Positions 15,332 to 24,828 are shown, counted from the stretch's first letter. The stretch: 64,000 bases of DNA from Sporosarcina jeotgali (GCF_033304595.1 NZ_CP116341.1:1221001-1285000), one strand, 5' to 3'. Program-made: numbers and translations. The notes: a model not told the origin generated them from the sequence alone.

Positions 15332-16459
15332 ATGAAAGAATACAAATTGGTAGCAACTGCTGCGATGGGTCTTGAAGGACTCGTTGCAGAAGAAGTGAAA
15401 GCACTAGGATATGAAACAATGACTGAGAATGGAAAAGTTTATTTTTCCGGAGACGCACATGCAATTGCAAAAGCGAATATGTGGTTGAGAATTGCAGACC
15501 GAGTGCGCATTATTGTAGGAGAATTCAAGGCGGCTACTTTCGACGAGCTATTTGAAAAGACGAAAGAGTTACCGTGGGAAGATTACCTTCCTGTGGATGC
15601 GGCTTTTCCAGTTGCAGGAAAGTCCGTCAAATCGATTTTATACAGTGTACCTGATTGCCAAGCAATTGTGAAAAAAGCGATTGCGGAAAAACTTAAAACT
15701 GTTCATGGCCGTGTTGGGTTTTTAGATGAAACAGGTCCTTTATTCAAATTGGAAGTATCAATATTAAAAGATAAGGTGACACTGACTATCGATTCCAGTG
15801 GTGCAGGTTTGCATAAACGCGGTTATCGTATAGGACAAGGGGATGCGCCTTTAAAAGAAACGTTAGCGGCAGCCCTTGTAAAATTGACAAAATGGAACCC
15901 GGATCGGCCATTTGTAGATCCTTTCTGCGGATCTGGAACGATTCCGATTGAAGCAGCGATGCTGGGTCAAAACTTAGCGCCGGGGTATAATCGGGAATTT
16001 TTAAGCGAACAGTGGCCATGGATGGCAGAATCCGTATGGGATCGCGTGCGTGAAGAAGTGGAAGATGTCGCTGATTATGATCGAAAACTAATGATTTCAG
16101 GTTCAGACTGGGATCCGGCAATGATAAAAATCGCAGAAAAAAATGCGGCTGAAGCAGGATTCTTAGATATCATCAATTGGGATGTTTGCAACGTTGCAGA
16201 CCTTGCACTCGAAGGCGAAAACGGAGTCCTAGTTGGTAATCCGCCATATGGGGAACGACTTGGTGAACTTGAAGAAGCTGAAGACATCACGGCTACACTT
16301 GGGAATGTAATGAAACCTTATCCGTCGTGGTCAGTCTATATGCTTTCTTCTCTTGAAAACTTTGAGACGATGTACGGCAAAAGAGCTACTAAGAAACGTA
16401 AACTTTTCAATGGTTTCATACGCACAGACCTTTATCAGTTCTGGGGTAAACGAAGCTAA
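15332..16459 (+). CDS. rlmL: 23S rRNA guanine-N2 methyltransferase (RlmL/YpsC type)
   Basis: A 375-residue SAM-dependent methyltransferase of the THUMP-containing RlmKL group, B. subtilis YpsC. The N-terminal THUMP domain (about residues 45-155) binds RNA. The Rossmann core holds D-P-F-C-G-S-G-T-I (SAM loop) and the catalytic N-P-P-Y-G for exocyclic amino methylation. The ATG at 15332 gives M-K-E-Y-K-L-V-A-T-A, matching YpsC; an ATG at 15302 would add 10 residues. B. subtilis has gpsB, rnpB and ypsC in the same order. Confidence 0.9.
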   Translation: MKEYKLVATAAMGLEGLVAEEVKALGYETMTENGKVYFSGDAHAIAKANMWLRIADRVRIIVGEFKAATFDELFEKTKELPWEDYLPVDAAFPVAGKSVKSILYSVPDCQAIVKKAIAEKLKTVHGRVGFLDETGPLFKLEVSILKDKVTLTIDSSGAGLHKRGYRIGQGDAPLKETLAAALVKLTKWNPDRPFVDPFCGSGTIPIEAAMLGQNLAPGYNREFLSEQWPWMAESVWDRVREEVEDVADYDRKLMISGSDWDPAMIKIAEKNAAEAGFLDIINWDVCNVADLALEGENGVLVGNPPYGERLGELEEAEDITATLGNVMKPYPSWSVYMLSSLENFETMYGKRATKKRKLFNGFIRTDLYQFWGKRS

Positions 16460-16474
16460 CCGAAATAGATTAAA

Positions 16475-16500
16475 AAGAGAGGGTTCTCCTCTCTTTTCTT
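16475..16500 (+). terminator. Terminator after rlmL
   Basis: 8-base stem AAGAGAGG/CCTCTCTT with a five-base loop and a T-rich tail, 15 bases after the rlmL stop. Confidence 0.75.
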
Positions 16501-16522
16501 ATGGAATAGAAAGGGGTTCACT

Positions 16523-18430
16523 ATGACTGGAAAGTTACCATTTGCACTTACGCGTGACAAAACATTCTACGAATCACTCAATGAGTGGATCGGAGATACT
16601 CTGTATGATGACCTTACCGAAAAAGGATTTGACTGCAGGGATGAACAAATCTACATGTCATTTCAAATCGAACAAGCGCTGCGTGAAAAAGAAGTATTAT
16701 TTGCAGAAGCAGGAGTTGGAACGGGGAAAACGATTGCATACTTACTTCCTGCGATCGCCTATGCCCGCTATACGGGAAAACCAGCTCTAATTTCTTGCGC
16801 AGACGAAACGTTAATTGATCAACTTGTAAAAGAGGAAGGCGACATTCGTAAAATTGGTGAAGCGCTGGAACTTACCATCGATGTCCGGCTAGCAAAATCT
16901 CGTGATCAGTATCTTTGTTTGAAGCGTCTAGAAGAAATGAATCGTATTGGGGAAGAATATGCCGAGAATGTAGAAGATAGTTTGCCGGATTTCGTCTATG
17001 GTCCTGCTTCTTTATCTGAAGTCTATCCATACGGAGAACGCTCATCTTACCCGGATCTAAGTGATGGTGAATGGGAAACGATTAATTACCATCCAATCCA
17101 GCAATGCGGCGGATGCGACTTACGGAACCGATGCGGTCAAACAATACACCGCAGCGAATATCGAAAAGCAGCTGATCTGATCATCTGTTCTCACGATTTC
17201 TTTATGGAACATCTTTGGACAAAAGAGTCAAGGAAACGGCAGGGGCAGCTTCCGTTATTGCCTGAAGTTTCAATGGCTGTTTTTGATGAAGGTCATTTAT
17301 TAGAATACGCTGCTCAACGAGCGCTCACGTATGAAGTGCAAGATAGTACACTTCTTGGTCTGCTGGAACGTGTCATGACGGATGGTGTTCGTGAACAAAC
17401 ACTGCAGCTGATGGAACAGCTAATGGAGTGCCATGAATTATTCTTCGATTATTTATCTGAATGTGCACAAGAGGATGGAGAGGAAAGACTTGCGATTTCA
17501 AAATCTGCGGAACTTGTGAACACAGCCCGCGAAGCAGTTCGTCTTTCAAATGCATTGCTTGAGGAGTTTGTTTTCGATAGCGAGCTTTATGTAATACCGG
17601 AGTATGACTTGAGAATGGTAGAAGAGTATCTGGAACAATATATATTCTCGTTAGAATTGTTCTCAGACAATGCGGAAGCTGTTGACTGGGCAGAAGATCG
17701 TGAAGGGGAGCTGACTCTCGTTATAATGCCTCGATTGGTAACTGACGTTTTGCAAGAGCGTCTGTTTTCTGAAAAACTGCCAATCATTTTCTCGTCTGCA
17801 ACATTGTCTGTACAAAATGATTTTTCGTTTTTAGCGAACAACCTTGGTATTGAGCATTCGGTTTCGTTTTCAATTGAATCTCCATACGATTATGAAGAAG
17901 TCATGGACCTCACTATCGAGTCGTTACCTGAAGATGGGAAAATGAACCGGCTTGTCGAATTATTGAATGATGGTGAACAGACGCTGGTACTGTTTAAGTC
18001 GAAGCAATCGATGGAGAATTTCCGGGCGCAATTGCCAGAGGGGCACCTCCCGTTTACAGCATTTGAAGGGGATCGCGAACTCTCTTCGATTGTTAAGGAA
18101 TTCCAAGCGAAACAATGGTCTGCGTTCTGTTCGTATCATCTCTGGGAAGGGCTGGATATTCCTCATGATGCCTTAACACGAGTTGTCATATATGATTTGC
18201 CTTTACCTCCTGCTGACCCATTATTCAATGCTAAGCGCAGCCATGCCGAGTCTCCGTTTGAAGAAGTGGACTTGCCTTATATGCTGCTCCGTTTACGGCA
18301 AGGCGTCGGCCGGCTGATTCGGACTGCGACTGACTCAGGTTCTGTTCATATATTGCTGAACCCGGAGGAATCTGAATTAGTTCCTTCTTTTGAATCGATA
18401 TTTCCTGTTGCGCCAAAAGTGAAATCTTAA
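16523..18430 (+). CDS. ypvA: DinG/XPD-family helicase with Fe-S cysteines (YpvA-like)
   Basis: A 635-residue superfamily 2 DNA helicase, the second DinG-like enzyme in this window. Walker A is A-G-V-G-T-G-K-T (near 16710), the DExH-like box is F-D-E-G-H (near 17285), and motif VI is R-L-R-Q-G-V-G-R-L-I-R (near 18290). Between motifs I and II lie four cysteines: one in Y-L-C-L-K-R, two in C-G-G-C and one in N-R-C. They are arranged as the 4Fe-4S site of XPD/DinG helicases; dinG at the window start lacks this set. The place after ypsC/rlmL matches B. subtilis ypvA. The DNA substrate is not known to me. Confidence 0.85.
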   Translation: MTGKLPFALTRDKTFYESLNEWIGDTLYDDLTEKGFDCRDEQIYMSFQIEQALREKEVLFAEAGVGTGKTIAYLLPAIAYARYTGKPALISCADETLIDQLVKEEGDIRKIGEALELTIDVRLAKSRDQYLCLKRLEEMNRIGEEYAENVEDSLPDFVYGPASLSEVYPYGERSSYPDLSDGEWETINYHPIQQCGGCDLRNRCGQTIHRSEYRKAADLIICSHDFFMEHLWTKESRKRQGQLPLLPEVSMAVFDEGHLLEYAAQRALTYEVQDSTLLGLLERVMTDGVREQTLQLMEQLMECHELFFDYLSECAQEDGEERLAISKSAELVNTAREAVRLSNALLEEFVFDSELYVIPEYDLRMVEEYLEQYIFSLELFSDNAEAVDWAEDREGELTLVIMPRLVTDVLQERLFSEKLPIIFSSATLSVQNDFSFLANNLGIEHSVSFSIESPYDYEEVMDLTIESLPEDGKMNRLVELLNDGEQTLVLFKSKQSMENFRAQLPEGHLPFTAFEGDRELSSIVKEFQAKQWSAFCSYHLWEGLDIPHDALTRVVIYDLPLPPADPLFNAKRSHAESPFEEVDLPYMLLRLRQGVGRLIRTATDSGSVHILLNPEESELVPSFESIFPVAPKVKS

Positions 18431-18432
18431 AT

Positions 18433-18480
18433 AAAAAACAAAAAGCAACAGGCATCTGCCTAGCTGCTTTTTGTTTTTTT
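18433..18480. terminator. Bidirectional terminator between ypvA and the cheX-like gene
   Basis: Long stem: A-rich arm with AACAAAAAGC pairs with GCTTTTTGTT, with an inner AGGCA/TGCCT stem, flanked by A and T tracts for both directions. Confidence 0.85.
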
Positions 18481-18513
18481 ATTTGTAATTTAACAGCGTT
18501 TCTACAGATCTAG

Positions 18514-18969
18514 TCAAGCTTCATCGATTGTGAGCAATACATTTGAAGGGGGGGCGTTGTTAAAGTTCAGCGGCAGTTTAAATGCCTGCTGGAAACCATA
18601 GAACTTCGTTTCTCCGGTTAAAACAGTAGGTGGCGATATATCCAGAGTCAGTGCGTCCTTTTCGAGGAGAGTGCACAGATTTCCTGCGACCATATTTCCG
18701 AGCTCTCCGGTGAATGACTCAATCATCTCTCCTTCTATCTTCATTCCAAACATCGCTTCTCCAATCTGAGAAATTGTCGATTCGTTCGTATCGATAATTA
18801 GTCTTCCACGAACATCCCCGAGCAGTGCGATTAATACACTTAGTTCTTTTTGTTCATAAGGCTGGGTAGTGAGTGAAGGTGGAAGAACTTCGAATTGAAT
18901 GGGAATAACAGTAGTTAAGGATTGGATAGTACTATTTAATATGTGTTGAATCGTTTTTGCATCAGTCAT
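18514..18969 (-). CDS. cheX: CheX-like chemotaxis phosphatase
   Basis: A 151-residue protein of the CheC/CheX/FliY family. The helix F-T-G-E-L-G-N-M-V-A-G-N carries the E-x2-N pair used by CheX to dephosphorylate CheY-P. Only one such motif is seen, as in CheX rather than CheC. It is a single gene flanked by a terminator and a divergent dynA, with no chemotaxis or flagellar gene in the window. It might act on motility or on another response regulator; both are inference. The start ATG has GAGGTGTC upstream. Confidence 0.8.
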   Translation of the reverse strand: MTDAKTIQHILNSTIQSLTTVIPIQFEVLPPSLTTQPYEQKELSVLIALLGDVRGRLIIDTNESTISQIGEAMFGMKIEGEMIESFTGELGNMVAGNLCTLLEKDALTLDISPPTVLTGETKFYGFQQAFKLPLNFNNAPPSNVLLTIDEA

Positions 18970-19125
18970 TTAGACACCTCTTCGTCAGGTATTAATAGTT
19001 CAATGATACCACTCATCCAGATAATTGTATAGAGTATTTCTTTAATTTACAATGCAGAATATATGAATAGAGTGTGAACGAGATATAATGGTATGATAGA
19101 CAAAGCTCTAGGAGAAGGGATCGAA

Positions 19126-22100
19126 GTGTTTATGACTCAACATAAAGATTTTTTAGACGAAACCGCTATACTTGGCCTGCTCTGTAAAGAAGATGGAGAT
19201 CAGGAACGGTTTCAAAAAGCAGCAATGCTCGCACAGAAACTCGTAAAAGATGACTATACCATAGCATTTGCAGGGCACTTTTCAGCAGGGAAATCATCTA
19301 TGATTAATGCACTGACAGGAGAGGATTTGTTGCCATCCAGTCCTATTCCGACAAGCGCAAATATCGTTAAAATACATAAAGATGTCGAAGACTTTGCCAT
19401 CGTGCATCGACAAGATGGGACTTCCGTTAAAGTTATTGGTGAAGGATTCCCCCAAGCCGTAAAAAAGATGAGCAAAGAAGGGGCATCCATTGCTTCTTTG
19501 GAAATTGGACATACCGCGTCAAAACTGCCCAAAGGAATTTCCGTAATGGATACTCCTGGTGTCGACTCAACAGATGATGCGCATCGGCTCTCTACAGAAT
19601 CTGCACTTCACTTAGCGGATGTGGTGTTTTACACAATGGATTACAATCATGTGCAATCTGAATTGAATTTCCGGTTTACTAAAGAACTGATGCGGTATAA
19701 CCCGAATGTTTATTTAATCGTCAACCAAATTGACAAGCATCGCTCGAATGAGCTGTCGTTTGATGAATTCAAGGAATCTGTCCGCCACTCATTTTCTTTA
19801 TGGGGAGTTGAGCCAAAAGGAATCTATTTCACATCCCTTAAACAGCTCGATTTAGAAGGCAATGACTTTAACGCTGTAAGAGATATTGTGAATGGCTCGA
19901 TTGAGCACCGTGATGAGCACTTTGATCGGAATGCGCAAAATGCACTTGCGCAATTAACTGCAGAACATATTGATTTCTTAAAAGAAGAAATTAAAGAGAC
20001 CATTGATGCTCATCCTGAAATCTCTAGCGATGAATTCTCTGATCCAGACGAGCTTATACAAGAACAAGAAGAACTGCAATTGCGGCTGTCTCTCCTGCAA
20101 GGAGATGCATTTCATCTGCATTTCGAAAAAGAACGGAAAGAACTTTTGCAAAGTGCATCCTTGACCCCTTATGAAACAAGAGAGTTACTGAAAGAGTATC
20201 TTGAGTCACAAACAAGCCATTTTAAAGTCGGACTTTTCTTCAGTTCGAAAAAGACCCAGGAAGAAAGGGATCGGAGACTTGCTGCTCTTAGTGAATCGCT
20301 GGAAAAGTTAGCACATACCCAAATCGAAATTCACCTGCGTTCACTTATGAAGAGCGTGCTGAAACAAGCAGGACTGTTAACGGATGATCGGTCATTGGAG
20401 ATCGATGAAATGGATTTAGCGTTCCGTTTTGACGAAATCGCAAACACGTTGACCACACCTGACATTTTGACAGGCGAGCTGATTTTAAATGCAGCGAGTC
20501 AAATGCGTGAAGCTGTTCTGAATGTATACAAACGAAAAACAGATGAGTGGAAAGTGCGTTTTTCAGAGGCTGCAAAACGTGAAGGGGAGCATGCTTCAGC
20601 GAAACTGCAAAATCAACTGGAAGATATGAAGATGAAACTAGCTTCAATTCATCTCGTGTTATCACGCACTGCGCATCTTCAGTTATTTGAGAATGATCAG
20701 CCTCATGAATGGTCAAAGGAAGAACTTGCTTCTTTGGATCGGCTAAAAGCGGAATGGAAAGCTCAATCTGAGCCCGAGGTTATGAATGTTCAACATCAGC
20801 AAGACACTGAAATCGAGAAGGAAGTATCTGTGCAAAAAGACCATGAATTAGATAATAGCGATGAAATCTTTAATGGAGACCTTGAGTTAATCGTTAAGCG
20901 GGCGCAGCAAGTGGCGGACGATGTTGTTCACATACCAGGGTTTAAAGATCTTTCTGTATATTTAAAGTCAAAGTCAAAAAGACTGGAACAGCAAGAGTTC
21001 ACGGTGGCGTTATTTGGAGCTTTCAGTGCGGGGAAATCATCCTTCTCAAATGCTTTGCTTGGAGAAGCGGTATTGCCAGTATCTCCGAACCCGACAACTG
21101 CAGCCATTAACCGGATTCGCCCCATCTCTGAAATTCATGCTGATGGTACAGCAGATATTCACTTCAAAGCACATGAGCAGCTGACTCAAGATACGGTAAA
21201 TGCATTTGCCATGCTTGGATTATCAATTTCTACGCTTGAAGAAGCGTTTGAACGTGCAGAAGAAGCGCTGCAACTGAAATTAGTTGAAGAGTCTCTTCAT
21301 ATCCATAAATCGTTTATCCGTGCTTTCCATAAGGGGTACCCGGCTTATCGAGATTTACTTGGCACTGTGCTGACTGCAGAGCGCGACGAATTCGTTCGAT
21401 TTGTAGCGGAAGAAGAGCGGAGTTGTTTTGTTGAGTCGATTGACTTATATTATGACTGTGAACTGACACGCCAAGGAATAACGCTAGTAGATACTCCGGG
21501 TGCAGATTCTATAAATGCCCGGCATACAGATGTAGCGTTTGAGTATATTAAAAATGCGGATGCGATTTTGTTTATTACGTATTATAACCATGCATTTTCA
21601 CGTGCGGACCGGGAGTTTTTAATACAGCTTGGCCGCGTGAAAGATGCCTTTGAAATGGACAAGATGTTTTTTGTTGTTAATGCAATTGACTTAGCTGCTA
21701 ACGAGGAAGAGGCACAGGAAGTAAAAGGGTTTGTAGCAGAAGAACTTGTGAAATTTGGTATTCGGAATCCGCGCGTTCATGGGATCTCCAGTTTGCAAGC
21801 GCTTGAAGCGAAGCAACAAGGACAATCCGAAACAAATATGAAAGACTTTGAAACTCGTTTTTATTCGTTTTTGGAAAATGATCTAAATGCATTAGCTGTT
21901 CAAGCATTGGATGAAGAGACAACAAAAACAATCGGCCGTCTAGCTGACCTTATTGAACGGACTGAAAAAAATCGTGAGCGTAAAGCGGAGCGGCTGGATG
22001 AGCTGGATGTTTTTGAACAGCGTGTCCGTGAACATTATCAGGAGAGCTTTGCACCCGTCCTGAAAAAATCCGTTCAAGAAGAGTTGAGAGAGTTAGTCTT

Positions 22101-22734
22101 CTACATTCATCAGCGTGTCTTCCTAAGATTCCCGGATTTCTTCAAAGAAGGCTACACACCGTCGCTATTTGTTCGCCACCAAGCTTCAGAAGCACTTCGT
22201 TTAGCTTTAGAAGAAACTATAGGAATGACAGGTTTCGATTTTGCTCAAGAACTCAAGGTAACAAACTTACGAATGCTGACATTCATGAAAAAACAAGTAG
22301 ACGCGCGGCAACGGACCGAACAGCGCTGGTTAGCTGAAATGGACAGTGCGCTATCACCTTCTCCGTTCGATTCTAAAGATGCAGAGATGTTGAAGTTTGC
22401 CCCGCCATTCCAAAATACAGAACGCTACAGTATTGTGAACCGGCATTTCAAAAATGCGAAATCATTCTTTGAAAAAGGCGATCGAAACACCCTTCAAGAA
22501 CAACTGACCGAACTGCTGAAAAAAGATGCAACGAATTATTTAGTGTCACAGCAGGAACGATTAGGAGAATGGACGAATGACTGGATTGACGATTCTGCTG
22601 CAGAATTGACAGCCCATTTATTACAAGAAACTTTGGCTCAATTGGCCGCTGAACGCGGTCTTTTAGAAAGTCATGAACAACTGTCTGAATGGCGGGCAGT
22701 CTATGAACAAATCCGACAGAAGGAGCTGGTATAA
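19126..22734 (+). CDS. dynA: Two-headed bacterial dynamin DynA
   Basis: A membrane-remodelling GTPase of about 1202 residues with two dynamin units in one chain, as in B. subtilis DynA (YpbR, 1193 residues), which fuses membranes and helps against membrane damage and phage. The first unit has P-loop G-H-F-S-A-G-K-S-S, D-T-P-G-V-D-S and N-Q-I-D. The second repeats them as G-A-F-S-A-G-K-S-S, D-T-P-G-A-D-S and N-A-I-D (near 21010-21680). Long helical stalk regions follow each head. An ATG at 19093 lies only four bases after a TATAAT, so transcription would start inside it. The GTG at 19126 (AAGGG 6 bases upstream) or ATG at 19132 is preferred. Confidence 0.93.
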   Translation: MFMTQHKDFLDETAILGLLCKEDGDQERFQKAAMLAQKLVKDDYTIAFAGHFSAGKSSMINALTGEDLLPSSPIPTSANIVKIHKDVEDFAIVHRQDGTSVKVIGEGFPQAVKKMSKEGASIASLEIGHTASKLPKGISVMDTPGVDSTDDAHRLSTESALHLADVVFYTMDYNHVQSELNFRFTKELMRYNPNVYLIVNQIDKHRSNELSFDEFKESVRHSFSLWGVEPKGIYFTSLKQLDLEGNDFNAVRDIVNGSIEHRDEHFDRNAQNALAQLTAEHIDFLKEEIKETIDAHPEISSDEFSDPDELIQEQEELQLRLSLLQGDAFHLHFEKERKELLQSASLTPYETRELLKEYLESQTSHFKVGLFFSSKKTQEERDRRLAALSESLEKLAHTQIEIHLRSLMKSVLKQAGLLTDDRSLEIDEMDLAFRFDEIANTLTTPDILTGELILNAASQMREAVLNVYKRKTDEWKVRFSEAAKREGEHASAKLQNQLEDMKMKLASIHLVLSRTAHLQLFENDQPHEWSKEELASLDRLKAEWKAQSEPEVMNVQHQQDTEIEKEVSVQKDHELDNSDEIFNGDLELIVKRAQQVADDVVHIPGFKDLSVYLKSKSKRLEQQEFTVALFGAFSAGKSSFSNALLGEAVLPVSPNPTTAAINRIRPISEIHADGTADIHFKAHEQLTQDTVNAFAMLGLSISTLEEAFERAEEALQLKLVEESLHIHKSFIRAFHKGYPAYRDLLGTVLTAERDEFVRFVAEEERSCFVESIDLYYDCELTRQGITLVDTPGADSINARHTDVAFEYIKNADAILFITYYNHAFSRADREFLIQLGRVKDAFEMDKMFFVVNAIDLAANEEEAQEVKGFVAEELVKFGIRNPRVHGISSLQALEAKQQGQSETNMKDFETRFYSFLENDLNALAVQALDEETTKTIGRLADLIERTEKNRERKAERLDELDVFEQRVREHYQESFAPVLKKSVQEELRELVFYIHQRVFLRFPDFFKEGYTPSLFVRHQASEALRLALEETIGMTGFDFAQELKVTNLRMLTFMKKQVDARQRTEQRWLAEMDSALSPSPFDSKDAEMLKFAPPFQNTERYSIVNRHFKNAKSFFEKGDRNTLQEQLTELLKKDATNYLVSQQERLGEWTNDWIDDSAAELTAHLLQETLAQLAAERGLLESHEQLSEWRAVYEQIRQKELV

Positions 22735-23580
22735 GTGCACGTTTTCAAATCTATGGCGGGACAGAATAACGGCCAGAAACGTAAATGGATTGATGCACGA
22801 TTCTCTCTTCAAGATCCTAAAGCTGGTAAGGATTCTTATTGTCAACGTCATATTCAACATGCAGTTCATTGGGACTTGGAAAAAGATTTGTCTGATATGA
22901 AAAAAAGCGGCGGTCGCCATCCGTTGCCTGACCATGCTACTTTGACGGAGTTGTACCGTAAAAGCGGTCTTCATTTGGATGATGAAATCATTATTTATGA
23001 CAATGGCGGTGAGCCATTCGCAGCACGCGCTTGGTGGATGTTGAAATTCGGGGGATTTAAAAATGTTTTCATTTCACTAGAAGGATTTGAGGACCTTGAG
23101 AAATTAGGGTTCTCGATAGATGAAAATGTTGTAACTCCTGAACGTTCATCAGTAGAACCCATGTGGAATGAATCCATTCTTGCCTCAAAAGAAGATGTAA
23201 AAAATCAGGTTGCAGCACGGGGTGAAGATTTACTAATAGATGCAAGGGCCGGTGCGCGTTATCGGGGAGAGCATGAGCCGCTGGATGCTATAGCAGGGCA
23301 CATTCCCGGAGCACAAAACTTTGATTGGGCACAGCTAACGGGGAATGGCCGCTTTGAAACATCTGGTGAGGGAGTTCGTGATTTACAAAGGATGGCGGAT
23401 CCGGAACAACCGATTACCGTTTATTGCGGAAGTGGTGTGACAGCTGCACCCCTGTACGCTATGCTGACTGAAAAAGGGTATTTAAATGTCAGACTATATG
23501 CAGGAAGTTATAGTGATTGGATTGCTGGAGGAGACTTGCCGATTGAAACCGGGGCTTATAAAAAGGATGATTCGTTGTGA
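22735..23580 (+). CDS. Two-domain rhodanese, 3-mercaptopyruvate sulfurtransferase type
   Basis: A 281-residue sulfurtransferase with two rhodanese domains. The N-terminal one is inactive and has no active-site Cys. The C-terminal one has the catalytic loop Y-C-G-S-G-V-T-A. The C-G-S-G-V-T form is typical of mercaptopyruvate sulfurtransferases rather than thiosulfate-specific ones (C-R-K-G-V-T), so sulfur transfer from 3-mercaptopyruvate is likely. It starts with GTG directly after the dynA stop codon, with AAGGAG inside dynA, and overlaps the next gene by 4 bases, so all three are coupled. Confidence 0.85.
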   Translation: MHVFKSMAGQNNGQKRKWIDARFSLQDPKAGKDSYCQRHIQHAVHWDLEKDLSDMKKSGGRHPLPDHATLTELYRKSGLHLDDEIIIYDNGGEPFAARAWWMLKFGGFKNVFISLEGFEDLEKLGFSIDENVVTPERSSVEPMWNESILASKEDVKNQVAARGEDLLIDARAGARYRGEHEPLDAIAGHIPGAQNFDWAQLTGNGRFETSGEGVRDLQRMADPEQPITVYCGSGVTAAPLYAMLTEKGYLNVRLYAGSYSDWIAGGDLPIETGAYKKDDSL

Positions 23581-24170
23581 AGATTGCATTTATTAGTGAT
23601 ATCCATTCTTCCATAGAAGAACTCAAACTGGTACTTAAGCAAATTGAAAAGGTAGCGCCAGATGCAAAAATAATCGGTGTCGGAGATTTGTTCGAATGTA
23701 CAATTGGTAAGAAAAAACTGGATGGCACGACCTATCCGCTACTTAGCGAGGTCATGCTCAATCCAGTTGGGTTCGAACAGCTTCTTGACTTTCCATCGAT
23801 TAGAGGGAATCAGGAAGAGCGGATTCTACTCATCTCCAGGTCATCTGAGCCACTGCTGCAAAAAATTTCTCAACTGCCAGAACAGATGCGGGTCGGTGAT
23901 GCACTGCTGATCCACGGTCACCAATGGCCATACAATGAATTGCCTCCAGAACACATCACACAGGGTGAAGATCTGGTTGTGCATGGTCATACTCATACTT
24001 CCACGTGGGCTGTTGAGGGTAAATTGAAGGAATTCGAATTCTCTGTGCCGATTAAGCTTCCTCAAAAGGCTGTGACGGTTAACGTAGGCTCAGTAGTCGA
24101 TCACAGAGAATGGTTGTTATACAATGACAATGAACGGATGATAACATTCATGAAGGCGGAAATGGAATAG
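23577..24170 (+). CDS. Calcineurin-like metallophosphoesterase
   Basis: A 197-residue phosphoesterase of the YfcE/MPP type. Metal-binding motifs appear in order: I-S-D-I-H-S at the N-terminus, G-V-G-D-L-F, R-G-N-Q-E, H-G-H-Q and H-G-H-T-H. G-N-Q-E replaces the usual G-N-H-(E/D), so one conserved His is Gln here. Substrate unknown; phosphodiesterase activity is inferred from the fold. It starts with GTG overlapping the sulfurtransferase stop (GTGA). Confidence 0.85.
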   Translation: MKIAFISDIHSSIEELKLVLKQIEKVAPDAKIIGVGDLFECTIGKKKLDGTTYPLLSEVMLNPVGFEQLLDFPSIRGNQEERILLISRSSEPLLQKISQLPEQMRVGDALLIHGHQWPYNELPPEHITQGEDLVVHGHTHTSTWAVEGKLKEFEFSVPIKLPQKAVTVNVGSVVDHREWLLYNDNERMITFMKAEME

Positions 24171-24172
24171 AT

Positions 24173-24562
24173 TCATTGTTGCTTATGAATCGCCTGGCGG
24201 GCAAGTGCATCGGCTGCCCGATTCATATCGTCTGCAATCCATTTGATGAAAAAGTACTCGAAGTTCCTAGTGAGCTCGAGTGCTTTTTTTAAGTGTGGTT
24301 TATATAGTTCATTTTTAACAAATTCCTTTTCTACTGCCTGGACAACGAGTTGTGAATCACTGCGAACAGAAAGAATTCCAGTAGTAAGCCGTACAGCTTC
24401 TTCTAGACCTCTAATGAGCGCTAAAAATTCTGCTGTATGGTTATCACATGGTGGAATCGGCTCTGAAATCTTGAGGGAGTGACCTTCGCCTGTTATGTAT
24501 ATTCCGATGCCGCTTTTCCCGGGGTTTCCTGCACTTGCACCGTCTGTGTATAATTCAATCAT
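24173..24562 (-). CDS. RNase HI-like protein (YpdQ/YpeP type)
   Basis: A 129-residue ribonuclease H fold protein. It has Y-T-D-G-A-S-A-G-N-P-G with the first Asp, a Glu in T-A-E-F-L-A-L, an Asp in V-R-S-D-S-Q-L, and a C-terminal N-R-A-A-D-A-L-A-R. All four catalytic acids of type 1 RNase H appear present, so hydrolysis of RNA in RNA-DNA hybrids is plausible. A longer frame starts at 24589, but AGGAGG lies 9 bases before the ATG at 24562 and the product then starts M-I-E-L-Y-T-D-G. It faces the phosphoesterase with almost no gap. Confidence 0.85.
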   Translation of the reverse strand: MIELYTDGASAGNPGKSGIGIYITGEGHSLKISEPIPPCDNHTAEFLALIRGLEEAVRLTTGILSVRSDSQLVVQAVEKEFVKNELYKPHLKKALELTRNFEYFFIKWIADDMNRAADALARQAIHKQQ

Positions 24563-24642
24563 CTGCGCATTCCTCCTGTATAGTTGCATCCTTCCGACAG
24601 AAAACTTACAATTAACACAGGGTCTGATTGGAGGGACTTATG

Positions 24643-24828
24643 ATGAAAACAACTGTTATTACTGAAATTGATGAACTACTCGATATGTATTGTGAAGGAT
24701 GTCTAGTGAAAAAACAATTAACACAAGAACGCGGCAAGACAGAAGCGCACAAATTTTGTATACGCGAATGTACAGTGGGTGACCAGCTTCGATTTCTCGG
24801 GTCTGAAATGAATAAATTAATGAAATAA
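24643..24828 (+). CDS. Small Cys-rich zinc-finger-like protein (YpeQ-like)
   Basis: A 61-residue protein with C-x2-C near residue 16 (Y-C-E-G-C) and a second pair C-x3-C further on (F-C-I-R-E-C), together a likely single zinc site. The middle is basic. It resembles the small B. subtilis YpeQ zinc-finger protein, of unknown function. GGAGGG at 24630-24635 favours the ATG at 24643; the ATG at 24640 and a TTG at 24628 are alternatives. It is divergent from the RNase H-like gene, 80 bases apart. Confidence 0.7.
   Translation: MKTTVITEIDELLDMYCEGCLVKKQLTQERGKTEAHKFCIRECTVGDQLRFLGSEMNKLMK

Noticed and set aside
19046..19095. TTTACA and TATAAT as a dynA promoter
   Set aside because: Spacing is 32 bases, too long; only the -10 is usable, as evidence against the ATG at 19093.
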